This document shows, one piece after another, positions 10,266 through 20,600 of a DNA stretch of 32,188 nt; within the stretch, counting starts at the first letter, position 1; the number at the start of each line of letters is the position of its first letter. The position numbers and the translations under genes were made by a program. Under the pieces are notes generated by a model that saw nothing but the letters and a program-made list of their open reading frames with translations, ran no database searches and was not told the DNA's origin. The DNA comes from Alphaproteobacteria bacterium (GTDB lineage: Bacteria; Pseudomonadota; Alphaproteobacteria; Rhizobiales; JAJRRF01), in contig JAJRRF010000162.1 in NCBI GenBank assembly GCA_024279735.1, forward strand, positions 1 through 32,188, in the 5' to 3' direction.

Positions 10266-10733
10266 GTGATTCGCCTTTCAGTTCCTGTACTTTGGATAGC
10301 TGGTGTTGGGTATTTTGCATTGGTTGGGGGATTGTCAGCTTTAGTATTGATGAAGGAAGGAAGTGCCACTGGATCGGGGGTGTCTGATTATTACTATTTC
10401 CAGGCACATGCTTATTTTGTTTTGTCCATCGCTGTTATGTCTTTCTTTTTTACTGCCTGGTATTATATGTTTCCAAAAATAACAGGTCTGCGCTACCATG
10501 AACTGATAGGGCAAATCCATTTTTGGATGACGATGTCTGGTACGGCTCTGTCTTTCTTTTTCAAGCACCTTATCGTGGCGGAGGGAATGCCTAGAAGAAT
10601 AGTTGATTACCCTGATGGTTATGCAATGTGGCAGTTTTTATCTGGGATAGGGGTTGATATAAGTCGTACTGTGATTTTTGTTTTTGGCGTGGTGGTTGCC
10701 CTTATCCAAAGAAAAAAGGTCGCTGACCTTTAG
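10266..10733 (+). CDS. Stand-alone C-terminal CoxA-like protein (helices IX-XII of haem-copper oxidase subunit I)
   Basis: GTG start with AAGGAG RBS. Collinear with the C-terminal third of the CoxA encoded just upstream: YYYFQAHAYFVLS, AWYYMFPK, IGQIHFW, GMPRRIVDYPDGYAMW. Confidence 0.85.
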   Translation: MIRLSVPVLWIAGVGYFALVGGLSALVLMKEGSATGSGVSDYYYFQAHAYFVLSIAVMSFFFTAWYYMFPKITGLRYHELIGQIHFWMTMSGTALSFFFKHLIVAEGMPRRIVDYPDGYAMWQFLSGIGVDISRTVIFVFGVVVALIQRKKVADL

Positions 10734-10812
10734 GGCAGTGGGAGTTTGAGCCGTTAGTGTTTAGGCACTTAAGGAATTGGCTGGATTGCAGGGCTTTGTT
10801 TGGGAAGAAAAT

Positions 10813-11730
10813 ATGAGTGATATACAGACAGGTTTGGATGAGGTTGGTGAAGTCAAGGACTATATAGCCCTGCTGAAGCCCCGTGTCATGTCGCTTGTTG
10901 TCTTTACAGCCCTTGTCGGAATGGTTTTGGCTCCTGGTGACATCCATCCTGTTTTTGGCTTTGTTGCCTTGCTCTGTATTGCTATTGGTGCTGGGGCATC
11001 TGGTGCACTTAACATGTGGTATGATGCCGACATTGATGCCATTATGGCGCGGACAGCTTCCCGCCCGATACCGCGCGGCGCGATGCCAGCTGGCGAAGCC
11101 CTGACTTTTGGGACTGTGTTATCTGTTGGCTCTGTCCTGACACTTGGCGTTCTTATTAACTGGATGGCGGCATTTTTGTTGGGCTTTACCATTGTCTATT
11201 ATTTCTTTTTCTACACCATGTGGCTGAAGCGCAGAACGGCGCAAAACATTGTTATTGGTGGTGCAGCTGGTGCCTTTCCCCCAATGGTGGGCTGGGCAGC
11301 TGTCACAGGCAGTGTTTCGCTGGACAGTGTGATCCTGTTCCTAATTATCTTTATCTGGACTCCGCCCCATTTCTGGGCATTGGCTCTGTACCGTTCAAAA
11401 GATTATGAACGTGCCTCAATTCCGATGTTGCCTGTGACCGCAGGGCCTGAAGTCACCCGCCGTCATATCTGGCTTTACACTTTGGTGCTTGTGCCGACGA
11501 GTATCTTGCCATTTGTGACAGGTCTTGCTGATCTGCTGTATTTGGTGACGGCTTTGGTTGCAGGGGGAGCCTTTATGCTATTGGCTTGGCGGGTCTATAA
11601 ACCGCGAAAAAATATAGAATATCCTGCTGATGAACGTCAGCTGTTTAAATTCTCAATCTTTTATCTTTTCCTTCTCTATGCCGTTTTACTGATAGAGCAT
11701 ATGTTGAATTTTAGATTTATATGGAGCTGA
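10813..11730 (+). CDS. ctaB: Protoheme IX farnesyltransferase (haem O synthase)
   Basis: '[18 protein letters not shown]', '[21 protein letters not shown]', '[27 protein letters not shown]'. ATG at 10813 is a probable start; ORF opens at 10777. Confidence 0.96.
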   Translation: MSDIQTGLDEVGEVKDYIALLKPRVMSLVVFTALVGMVLAPGDIHPVFGFVALLCIAIGAGASGALNMWYDADIDAIMARTASRPIPRGAMPAGEALTFGTVLSVGSVLTLGVLINWMAAFLLGFTIVYYFFFYTMWLKRRTAQNIVIGGAAGAFPPMVGWAAVTGSVSLDSVILFLIIFIWTPPHFWALALYRSKDYERASIPMLPVTAGPEVTRRHIWLYTLVLVPTSILPFVTGLADLLYLVTALVAGGAFMLLAWRVYKPRKNIEYPADERQLFKFSIFYLFLLYAVLLIEHMLNFRFIWS

Positions 11731-11736
11731 CCTGTC

Positions 11737-11982
11737 ATGACACAAGTCGCAAAGAAAAATACGGTTGGTATGGATGATTATTCTGACATTGAGCCAATGA
11801 ACAGAAAGCAGGCCAGTCACAGGCACAAGCGGTCTGTCGCGATTGCATCAATTTTGGGCTTTCTTGTTATCCTGTTTTATATTACGACTATTACGCGATT
11901 GTCAGAGAACATTAAAAAAAAGCAGGCTTCCCTCAAAAAGGCTTCTGATATTACGGTGGCAGTTCCTGCCCCGAAAAAATGA
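11737..11982 (+). CDS. Small single-TM protein, CoxF-like by position
   Basis: 81 aa, basic N-terminus plus one TM, between ctaB and ctaG as in many alphaproteobacterial cox operons. Confidence 0.6.
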   Translation: MTQVAKKNTVGMDDYSDIEPMNRKQASHRHKRSVAIASILGFLVILFYITTITRLSENIKKKQASLKKASDITVAVPAPKK

Positions 11983-12018
11983 TGGCCTGTGTGTTTGGTT
12001 AGGACACACGTAGAAATA

Positions 12019-12059
12019 AAGGCTCAGGGTGAGCAATATGAGCCTTATTCCTTTTTTTT
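12019..12059 (+). terminator. Terminator/attenuator-like hairpin between the CoxF-like gene and ctaG
   Basis: AAGGCTCA...TGAGCCTT stem followed by an 8-T run. Confidence 0.65.
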
Positions 12060-12095
12060 GGTAATGTGTTCTAAGTTATAGTTTGGAAAAGCAGA

Positions 12096-12674
12096 ATGGC
12101 TGGTTCAGGAGAAAAAAAGAATAATGTGGTTGCTCTCTCCGTCGCTGGGTTTGTAGTGGCAATGGTCGGCATGGCCTATGCCGCGGTACCGCTTTATAAG
12201 ATTTTTTGTCAGGTAACGGGGTATGGCGGGACGACCCAGGTTGCGAAAAAGAATGAGGGCGTTGTTCTGGGTAAGACAATTGTTATCCGCTTCGATGCAA
12301 ATGTGTCAAAGGACATGCCCTGGAAATTCAGGCCTGTGCAAGAAAAGATGGTTGTGAAAATCGGGGAGAACAGGCTGGCACACTATAAGGCTGTTAACCT
12401 GACTGACAAGGAAGTGACTGGAACGGCAACATTTAATGTCACACCATTGGTAGCAGGAAGTTATTTTAACAAGATCGCCTGTTTTTGCTTTACGAAACAA
12501 ACTCTTAAGCCTGGAGAGACTGCCGATATGCCAGTCAGTTTTTATGTTGATCCTGAGATCGCGACTGATCCAGAGACATCCATGATTAGGGAAATTACGT
12601 TGTCCTATACATTTTTCCCAGTCAAGGAAGACGTGCAGACTGTAGCAGGGACAATTGACAAGGTGCAAAGATAG
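12096..12674 (+). CDS. ctaG: Cytochrome c oxidase assembly protein CtaG/Cox11
   Basis: 'AAVPLYKIFCQVTGYGGT', 'NKIACFCFTKQTLKPGE', 'FYVDPEIATDPE', 'LSYTFF'. Confidence 0.97.
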   Translation: MAGSGEKKNNVVALSVAGFVVAMVGMAYAAVPLYKIFCQVTGYGGTTQVAKKNEGVVLGKTIVIRFDANVSKDMPWKFRPVQEKMVVKIGENRLAHYKAVNLTDKEVTGTATFNVTPLVAGSYFNKIACFCFTKQTLKPGETADMPVSFYVDPEIATDPETSMIREITLSYTFFPVKEDVQTVAGTIDKVQR

Positions 12675-12738
12675 CAGGAGAAAAAAGGTATATGCTGTAA
12701 TGATATTTTTATAATGTCATTTTAAAAGGGAGAAGATT

Positions 12739-12900
12739 ATGAGCGATGAAGATGGAGATGTGAAGCAGAGTACCGAATGTCAGCCTTGTACACCTTGCCC
12801 AAAAATTATCAAGTTCTGGATTTTGGGGCTTGTTGTCCTGAATACAATTATTGTTGTCATGCTAGCCTGGCAATGGATTTCGCGAATTTTTGCCGACTAG
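12739..12900 (+). CDS. 53-aa Cys-rich single-TM protein of unknown function (not in the ORF track)
   Basis: Translates to MSDEDGDVKQSTECQPCTPCPKIIKFWILGLVVLNTIIVVMLAWQWISRIFAD. GGGAGAAG RBS upstream; lies between ctaG and coxC. Confidence 0.72.
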   Translation: MSDEDGDVKQSTECQPCTPCPKIIKFWILGLVVLNTIIVVMLAWQWISRIFAD

Positions 12901-13094
12901 CAACTGTTGGACTGAAAATAGAACAGCAAGAAAATGAACGCGTTATCTTGCATCAGATTTCCTGAAGGCCAAATTCCAGCCAGCCCATAAAAAAGCTTGC
13001 TGAAATTTGGGTTTTGGATCACCGAAGTATAATACTAAAATTATAAAAATAGTCCCTTGCTGTGATTGGGGGGAAAAGGGAGAGAAGTAGGATA

Positions 13095-13952
13095 ATGTCT
13101 GATACACACGCAAATAACCATGATTACCATCTGGTTGACCCCAGTATATGGCCTCTTATTGGTTCGCTCAGTGCCTTTTTAATGGCAATAGGTGGCATTG
13201 TATGGATGAAAACCGCAGATGGCGGCCTGTTTGGAATGACAGGACCATACCTGTTTTTCATTGGACTTCTGGGTGTGCTGTTCACGATGTTTCGTTGGTG
13301 GGTTGATGTCACGAACGAGGCTGAACATTTGGGGCATCATACGCCTGTGGTTCAGATGCACTTGCGGTATGGCATGATCCTGTTCATTTCTTCAGAAGTC
13401 ATGTTCTTTGTGGCCTGGTTCTGGGCCTACTTTAATACCTCACTGTTTCCAGCTGACAGTGTCCAGTATATGCGTGAAGCCTTTATTGGCGGCGTATGGC
13501 CTCCAAAAGGTGTGAAGACCTTTGATCCATGGGGTTTGCCACTGATAAATACATTGATCTTGTTGACCTCAGGCGCAACAGTCACCTATGCCCATCATTC
13601 CCTCGTAAAGGGTGACCGCAAAGGTCTGGTCTGGGGGCTTGTCTTTACTGTTGCCCTCGGCCTGATCTTTACCGTGTTGCAGGCTATTGAGTATTCTCAT
13701 GCCGGTTTCACCTTTGCCGACAATATTTATGGGGCGACCTTCTTTATGGCAACCGGGTTTCATGGTTTTCATGTGATCGTGGGTACAATTTTTCTGTTTG
13801 TCATCCTGCTAAGATCACTGAAGGGACATTTTACCCCGACCCATCACTTTGGTTTTGAGGCAGCTGCGTGGTACTGGCATTTTGTAGATGTTGTTTGGCT
13901 GTTCCTGTTTATTGTGATCTATGTTCTGGGCGCAGGTTCTGGCCCTCATTAA
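13095..13952 (+). CDS. coxC: Cytochrome c oxidase subunit III
   Basis: '[16 protein letters not shown]', '[34 protein letters not shown]', '[14 protein letters not shown]', '[18 protein letters not shown]'. Confidence 0.97.
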   Translation: MSDTHANNHDYHLVDPSIWPLIGSLSAFLMAIGGIVWMKTADGGLFGMTGPYLFFIGLLGVLFTMFRWWVDVTNEAEHLGHHTPVVQMHLRYGMILFISSEVMFFVAWFWAYFNTSLFPADSVQYMREAFIGGVWPPKGVKTFDPWGLPLINTLILLTSGATVTYAHHSLVKGDRKGLVWGLVFTVALGLIFTVLQAIEYSHAGFTFADNIYGATFFMATGFHGFHVIVGTIFLFVILLRSLKGHFTPTHHFGFEAAAWYWHFVDVVWLFLFIVIYVLGAGSGPH

Positions 13953-14007
13953 ATGAAGGGTGCGGCAACATACTAAATTGTAAAACAATGAAGTATCACG
14001 CAACATT

Positions 14008-14039
14008 AAGGGCGGTCTCGTTTGGGACTGTCCTTTTTT
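14008..14039 (+). terminator. Terminator-like hairpin downstream of coxC
   Basis: AAGGGCGGTCTC-GTTT-GGGACTGTCCTT imperfect stem followed by a T-run. Confidence 0.6.
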
Positions 14040-14061
14040 TATGAAAGATTATGGGCGGTAA

Positions 14062-14445
14062 GTGATGACACTGAATAATGAAAAGCCCCTGCCTTCCACA
14101 GTGCGGACAGGTGTTTTGGGGCGGTGTCCCAGATGCGGTGAGGGAAAACTGTTTTCAGGCTATCTGTCACTGGAAAAGGGCTGCACTGAATGCGGACTGG
14201 ACTATGACTTTGCCGACAGTGCTGATGGCCCCGCTGTTTTTATCATGCTGATAGCTGGGCTGATTGTAGGCGGGGGAGCCATGGTGACGGAAGTCCTGTA
14301 CCAACCGCCATACTGGCTTCATGCGGTAATCTGGTTGCCGCTTGCAATTATACTGCCCTTGTTGATGCTGCGTCCCCTGAAGGGATGGTGGGTCAATAAC
14401 CAGTTTGTACGTGATGCCCGTGAGGGCAGGCATACTGATCTTTAG
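14062..14445 (+). CDS. DUF983 family protein
   Basis: 'GRCPRCGEGKLFSGYL...CTECGLDYDFADSADGPAVFIMLI' and two TM segments. Standard position after coxC. Confidence 0.9.
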   Translation: MMTLNNEKPLPSTVRTGVLGRCPRCGEGKLFSGYLSLEKGCTECGLDYDFADSADGPAVFIMLIAGLIVGGGAMVTEVLYQPPYWLHAVIWLPLAIILPLLMLRPLKGWWVNNQFVRDAREGRHTDL

Positions 14446-14521
14446 TCAAATAGCCTGTTCAGCAAGATGCCAAATCGGTCTTTGCATCTCTTTCTCTAGC
14501 TTGTTTTGTTAAGGTCTGTTT

Positions 14522-15313
14522 ATGACTAAAAATACCGTGTCTGTTTTGGTAATGGCGAGTATTATGGTTTTGGTACTGGTGAGCCTGGGGGTTTGGCAGT
14601 GGAAACGTATGGCGTGGAAAGAGGGGATACTTGCCCAGATAGAACAAAATGGTCAGGCAGAACCTATTGGTTTGTCGGCTGTTATAGAGAAGGTTAAAGG
14701 TGCTATAGGGGGACTGAACAAGGCAGAATATAGCCATGTCCGCCTGACTGGGGAATATGACCACAGCCGCCAGCTGTATTTTTTTGGCCAACAAAAGGGC
14801 AGGGTTGGTTGGTTCCTCTATACGCCACTTGAATATAAGACAGGTTTTTTTGTTTTTGTGAACCGGGGATTTTTTCCAGGTAACCGCCCGGAAGCATCGG
14901 CAAAAGGCCTGCCCTTGCCCAATGGTAAGGTTGAGGTTGTTGGGCTGCTGCGGATGGGGCTGGAGAAGAAGCCTTCTCGGTTTACGCCCAAGAACAATAC
15001 GGAAAAAAAGGAATATTTTTGGCGTTCCCTCAGAGATATGACACTGGGGAGTTTTGGGGGCAAGGCTGTGCTGTCTTCCATCAATAGCTCTTCTATTCAT
15101 AGCAGGGAGGGTAGTACAGGGTATCAGGTGGTGTTGCCCTTTTCCATCGACCTTGAACGAAAGGACCATGCAGGAAAGTGGCCAATGGCAGGGACAACGA
15201 TCCTGAAGCCAGCCAATAGCCATTTTACCTATATGATGACGTGGTTCAGTTTTGCCATAACATTGCTGATAATTACTGGATTATATCTTGCAGGCCAGGG
15301 ACGCAAAGAGTAA
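14522..15313 (+). CDS. SURF1 family cytochrome oxidase biogenesis protein
   Basis: N-terminal TM then 'LGVWQWKRMAWKEG', 'VRLTGEYDHSRQLYFFGQQ', 'FVNRGFFPGNR', C-terminal 'HFTYMMTWFSFAITLLI'. Confidence 0.92.
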   Translation: MTKNTVSVLVMASIMVLVLVSLGVWQWKRMAWKEGILAQIEQNGQAEPIGLSAVIEKVKGAIGGLNKAEYSHVRLTGEYDHSRQLYFFGQQKGRVGWFLYTPLEYKTGFFVFVNRGFFPGNRPEASAKGLPLPNGKVEVVGLLRMGLEKKPSRFTPKNNTEKKEYFWRSLRDMTLGSFGGKAVLSSINSSSIHSREGSTGYQVVLPFSIDLERKDHAGKWPMAGTTILKPANSHFTYMMTWFSFAITLLIITGLYLAGQGRKE

Positions 15314-15385
15314 TAGTTTGCTGGGGGTCAGCCTGGATATCTAGTCAGGCTCTAAGGGTTGATATAAGTTTTTTTGGAGAAAAAC

Positions 15386-16798
15386 GTGAAATATGTAAGT
15401 ACGCGCGGCGATGCGCCAGTTCTTGGCTTTAACGATGTCCTGCTTGCTGGGCTTGCGCGTGATGGCGGACTTTATGTGCCGGAAAGCTGGCCACAACTGT
15501 CCATAGAGACCATTCAGGGTTTTGCCAAAATGCCCTATGCTGATGTGGCCTTTGAGGTTATGTGGCCCTTTGTTCGTGAAGACCTGGATGAGGTCAGTTT
15601 TAGGGAAATGCTGAAGCAGGCCTATGACAGTTTTGACCACCACGCTGTTGCACCTCTTGTTCAGCTTGACCATAATGACTGGCTGGTGGAACTTTTCCAT
15701 GGCCCGACCCTGGCGTTCAAGGACGTTGCCATGCAAATTTTGTCCCGCCTGATGGACAATGCCCTAGCAAAAGAAAACAGACGTGCCACCATCGTTGGGG
15801 CGACATCAGGCGATACTGGCGGGGCGGCAATCGAAGCATTTCGCGGCAGGGATGCAATAGATATTTTTATCCTCCACCCTCATGGCCGGGTCAGTGACGT
15901 GCAGCGCAAGCAGATGACAACGCCGACCGAGAGTAATGTCTTTAATATTGCGATTGAGGGTACATTTGATGACTGCCAGGCTCTTGTGAAGGGGCTGTTT
16001 AATGACCTTGATTTTCGGGATGAAATCAAGCTGGCTGGGGTCAACTCCATTAACTGGGCGCGTATCCTGGCGCAGGTGGTCTATTATTTCACGGCCTCTG
16101 CCGCTCTTGGGGTGACTATGGATCGTAAAATGGCTTTCTCTGTCCCGACTGGTAATTTTGGCGATATTTTTGCTGGGTTTGTCGCCCATAAAATGGGGCT
16201 GCCAATTGAGAGACTGGTGATCGCGACCAATGTCAATGACATCCTTGCTCGTACCTTGCATGAGGGGACATACCAGCCGCAGGGTGTGGTGGCAACGGCC
16301 AGCCCAAGCATGGATATCCAGGTCTCCAGTAACTTTGAAAGGCTGCTGTTTGAACTTTCCGGGCGTGATGCTGGGCGGGTGAAACAACTGATGGCAGACT
16401 TTGCCGACAAGGGAAGCTTTAGCTTGTCCGCAACTGAACTTGAACCGATGAGGGCTTTCTTTTCAGCCTATAAAATTGATGAGCAGGCCACAGAACAAAC
16501 CATTAGAAACTTGTATAAGAGCAATGGCTATGTGGCAGACCCGCATAGTGCTGTTGGGATAGGGGCGGCCATTAGACTGCGTGTTGATCGGAAGATAGCG
16601 GATGATGTCCCGTTGCTGACCCTGGCAACAGCCCATCCTGCCAAGTTTCCTGATGCTGTGAAGAAGGCCATTGGTCAGGATCCCGGTATTCCTGAAAAAA
16701 TTCGTCACCAACAGGATATGGAAGAGCGTTTTGTGGTTTTGGCCAATGACCTTGGAAAATTGTCTGATTATGTCAGGACTCATTCAAGGGCTGTCTGA
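15386..16798 (+). CDS. thrC: Threonine synthase
   Basis: 'YVSTRGDAPVLGFNDVLLAGLARDGGLYVPE', 'HGPTLAFKDVAMQ', 'GATSGDTGGAAIEAF'. GTG at 15386 after GGAGA is a better start than TTG at 15374. Confidence 0.95.
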   Translation: MKYVSTRGDAPVLGFNDVLLAGLARDGGLYVPESWPQLSIETIQGFAKMPYADVAFEVMWPFVREDLDEVSFREMLKQAYDSFDHHAVAPLVQLDHNDWLVELFHGPTLAFKDVAMQILSRLMDNALAKENRRATIVGATSGDTGGAAIEAFRGRDAIDIFILHPHGRVSDVQRKQMTTPTESNVFNIAIEGTFDDCQALVKGLFNDLDFRDEIKLAGVNSINWARILAQVVYYFTASAALGVTMDRKMAFSVPTGNFGDIFAGFVAHKMGLPIERLVIATNVNDILARTLHEGTYQPQGVVATASPSMDIQVSSNFERLLFELSGRDAGRVKQLMADFADKGSFSLSATELEPMRAFFSAYKIDEQATEQTIRNLYKSNGYVADPHSAVGIGAAIRLRVDRKIADDVPLLTLATAHPAKFPDAVKKAIGQDPGIPEKIRHQQDMEERFVVLANDLGKLSDYVRTHSRAV

Positions 16799-16934
16799 AC
16801 AGGCCAGCTCGAGCATAATGAAGACAAGTCGCCTGCGGCTTGTCTGGTTAAAGTATGCGACCAATAGGGACTCTGGAGCAAAAAATGATCGAAATTAAAT
16901 GCATTTTGCTCTAGAACTGTAAAGGACAGGGTGT

Positions 16935-17519
16935 GTGATATTCTGGGCTTCAGCATCTCAAGAAAAAAGTCCTGTGCTTGAGGGGCAAGGTATTGTCATG
17001 AGGCTTCCTGTACTTGATGACTTCCAGCAATGGTCTGATTTGCGCCACCAAAGCCAGATTTTTTTGCAGCCCTGGGAACCTGTCTGGACGGAAAATGAAC
17101 TGACAAAAAGTTCATTCCGTCGCCGTGTCAAATTTTATGAAAAACAGAGGCTTGAGGGGGGGAGCTTTTGCTTCCTGATTTTTGATGGCAAGACAGGCTC
17201 GTTGGTAGGGGGGCTGAACATGACACAGGTTCGCAGGGGCGTGATACAGAGCTGTGTGCTGGGTTACTGGATCGGGGAATGCTATGCGTCACAGGGATAT
17301 ATGACCAGGGCAGTCAGGCTGGTCTGTGACTTTGCCTTTGATGCGCAGGGACTGCACCGTGTTGAAGCTGCGTGTCTGTTGGATAATATTGCTTCTGTAA
17401 AATTGCTGAGAAAGACAGGGTTTGTATTTGAGGGACTGGCACGGCAATATCTCAAAATTAATGGCATCTGGCAGGATCATTTCTTATTCGCAAAAATTAA
17501 GGATGAGAACCAAAAGTAG
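16935..17519 (+). CDS. GNAT (RimJ/RimL-type) N-acetyltransferase
   Basis: 'LGYWIGECYASQGYMTRAVRLVCDFAFDAQGLHRVEAACLLDNIASVKLLRKTGFVFEG'. Confidence 0.9.
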   Translation: MIFWASASQEKSPVLEGQGIVMRLPVLDDFQQWSDLRHQSQIFLQPWEPVWTENELTKSSFRRRVKFYEKQRLEGGSFCFLIFDGKTGSLVGGLNMTQVRRGVIQSCVLGYWIGECYASQGYMTRAVRLVCDFAFDAQGLHRVEAACLLDNIASVKLLRKTGFVFEGLARQYLKINGIWQDHFLFAKIKDENQK

Positions 17520-17665
17520 AAAAAACAGACTTTTGTCCCAAACATGCCATATATTCAGGCGGATCGTGTTGTAGGCTCTGGACTATTATGGGGTCAGGGA
17601 CAATAACCTTTTATGGGGTGGCCTATGATATATGATGTCAACGGCGGCCAATTGGGAATAGGTAT

Positions 17666-20600
17666 ATGAGCGAAGCCAGGTTATGTTTGGGTTTTTTGGA
17701 TATGGCCTTGCCAGGTTGTTTTGTTCGTCTTTATGCTGCGTTTTATAGAAATTTTTCAACCTATCCTCGGCTTGGAATGTACCTGGTTATCGGGGTGCTG
17801 TTTTCTGTCTTTTCCCTCTCGCCAGTACTTGCCCTTGAGCCAATCTTGCTGAAGCAGCATTCAGAAAAGGGGCTTGGCAAAGCCTCGACTGACAACCGGA
17901 TTGATATCAATCAAAAAGGTGATTTTTATCTTGGCAAAAGCAAACAGATACAGGTGAGGACGGCTGCTGATGCCGAAGGTATATCCCAACGTATGGTCGT
18001 GGGGAGTAAATTTGGGGCTGCCAAGCCAAACTGGGTCGTATTCGCCCTAAAGAATACTACAGACCAGCAGATGGAACGCTGGCTGGTTGCCAAGCGGTAC
18101 AATATAATGGGGTCAGGAATTTTCTGGCCAGACCTTGACCGCAGGCGCATATTGGCAGTGACCCCGTCTGTCGGGTTTCGCCCTGAGGCTGTCAAGAGCG
18201 ATCAGACGGATATTTTCAGGCTGACTGTTGAACCAGGTGCAACTGTAACATTTGTAGCTGAGTTGACAAAGGGACGTTTCCCAGACCTTTCATTATGGAA
18301 AAGCTCTGCATTTGAGGAGAAGCGACGGGATATTGTGCTGTTTAATGGCATTCTGCTTGGCATTACAAGCCTGCTGGCTCTATTGCTCTCTGTACTCTTT
18401 ATTGCAAATCCCCGGGTACTTTTTCCTGCTTCAGCCCTGGTGGCCTGGAGTGTACTGGCCTATTTCTGTGTTGACTTTGGTTTCTGGGGTAAATTGTTTA
18501 ACCTTTCGGCGGAGCATAACGCCGTTTACCGGGGCATTACGGAGGCAGCGATACCTGCGAGCCTGACGATTTTTCTTTACTTGTTTTTGAGGATCAGCCT
18601 TTGGTATAAGTGGGTACGTTACAGTTTTCTGTTATGGATCGCAGCTTTGCTTTGCCTGGTTGTGTTTGCCAGTTTCCAACCCCAGATTGGCAGTGGGCTT
18701 GCCAGGCTCGCACTCCTTGGAACGGTTGGGGCATCAGGCTTCCTGTTACTGTACCTCACTTTTTCCGGTCATGGCAGGGCGATGTCATTGATGCCGACAT
18801 GGCTTCTTTTTATGGTCTGGCTGTTTGCAGGGATGATGGCTGTGAACGGTGTCTTGCAGGGGGATTTTATCCCGCCAGTACTGAATGCTGGCCTGATGTT
18901 GTTCCTGGTTCTGATTGGCTTGTTGGTCACCCAGTTTGCCTTTGAGCATACCGAGTTTCTTGAGGGAACCCCGCCAGGGTCACTGCAAAAGAAAATTATG
19001 GCTCTTGAAGCTGCCAAGGCACATGTCTGGGAATGGAATATCAAAAAAGATCGTGTCACGGTTGGGCGTGAAATAGAGGAAAACCTGGGACTTGCCTGGG
19101 GCAGTATTAAAAAGAGGGAGCAGTGGCTTGGTTATATGCACCCTTCAGACCGGGATAAATTTTCCCATCTGTTGTCAGACATCAAGCAAAACGAGGGCGG
19201 GAACATTTGTGAAAGTTTTCGGATGCGCCGTACTGACGGTTCCTATCTGTGGTTTGACCTGAAAGCCTTCAGTCAGGAAATCGGGACACGCCGTACTCTG
19301 CGTTGCATTGGCCTGATCACCAATGATACAGATACCAGACGCAGCAGCGAAAGGCTGAAAAATAATAGTGTGTTAGACAATATGACAGGCCTGGCCAACA
19401 GGGAACTTTTTCTGGACCGGTTGTCAACTGCTCTGGTGCTAACCCGTGAAAACAGGGACATGCCGCCAACTGTTATCATTATTGATATTGACCGCTTTAA
19501 AAGTATTAACTCCAGTTTTGGTATGGGTATTGGCGATACGATCCTGCTGACTGTTGCCCGCCGGATTACAGATCATTTGCGGCCACAGGATACGCTGGCT
19601 CGTGTGGGTGGAAACCAGTTTGCTGTCAAGCTGAATGCCCAGGCCAACCAGGATGAGGTTATGGCCACTACGGTAGGGTTGCAACAGTCCCTGAAAGAGC
19701 CAATCATTATCAGCGGGCAGCACATTGCCTTGACGACCTCTATAGGGATCACAGTCTATAACGGAACCCAGATTGATCATGAAGAGCTGTTCCGCGAGGC
19801 TGAAATTGCCATGTTCCACGCCAAGCATGGGGGAACGAACCGTATTGAGGTCTTTAGGAATGAGATGCGGGACAATGAGGACAACAACCTGTCCTTACTC
19901 AATGACCTACGGTTGGCCATAGGCAGTAATGAACTGGAAATCGTTTACCAGCCCATTTTGCGGATGAGCCGTGATGAGCTTGTCGGGTTTGAGGCTTTGT
20001 TGCGCTGGCACCATCCACGTCTGGGTGTTATCAGTCCAGAAGAGTTTATACCGCTGGCAGAAAAAAATGGCCTGATCCACAAGATAGGACTCTATGTTTT
20101 GGAAAGTGCGACAACGGCTGTCCTTGGATGGAACAGGCTGCTTAAGGATCCAAAGAAACCGGTCTTTGTCAGTGTCAATGTTTCTAGCCGCCAACTGTTC
20201 AGGGGAGAGCTGGTCAGTGATGTCAGCCAGATTTTGGAAGGTAAAAAAATACCCAGTTCGATGCTGAGGCTAGAGATTACGGAAACGATCGTGATGGAAA
20301 ACCCCGAAGAGGCGGGCGGAATATTGAGAGAGCTCAAGGCTTTGGGTGTTGGCCTGTCAATGGATGATTTTGGTACAGGGTATTCTTCCTTGGCCTATTT
20401 GCTCAGGTTTCCGTTTGACACTATCAAGATTGACAAGGAGCTGGTCAGCCTGGAGCACGATGGCAAGATTATCCTGCGTTCTGTGGTGGCCATGGTTCAT
20501 GAGCTGGGAAAGTTTCTGGTGGCTGAAGGCGTTGAGACTGTTGAGGAAGTCAATTTTCTCCATTCTATTGAATGCGATTATGGGCAGGGTTTTCTCTATG

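Noticed and set aside
12777-12965. 62-aa ORF listed in the track after ctaG
   Set aside because: Overlaps the better-supported 53-aa Cys-rich ORF (12739-12900) in another frame.
14459-15223. 254-aa minus-strand ORF
   Set aside because: Antisense to the SURF1 gene, which has clear family motifs.
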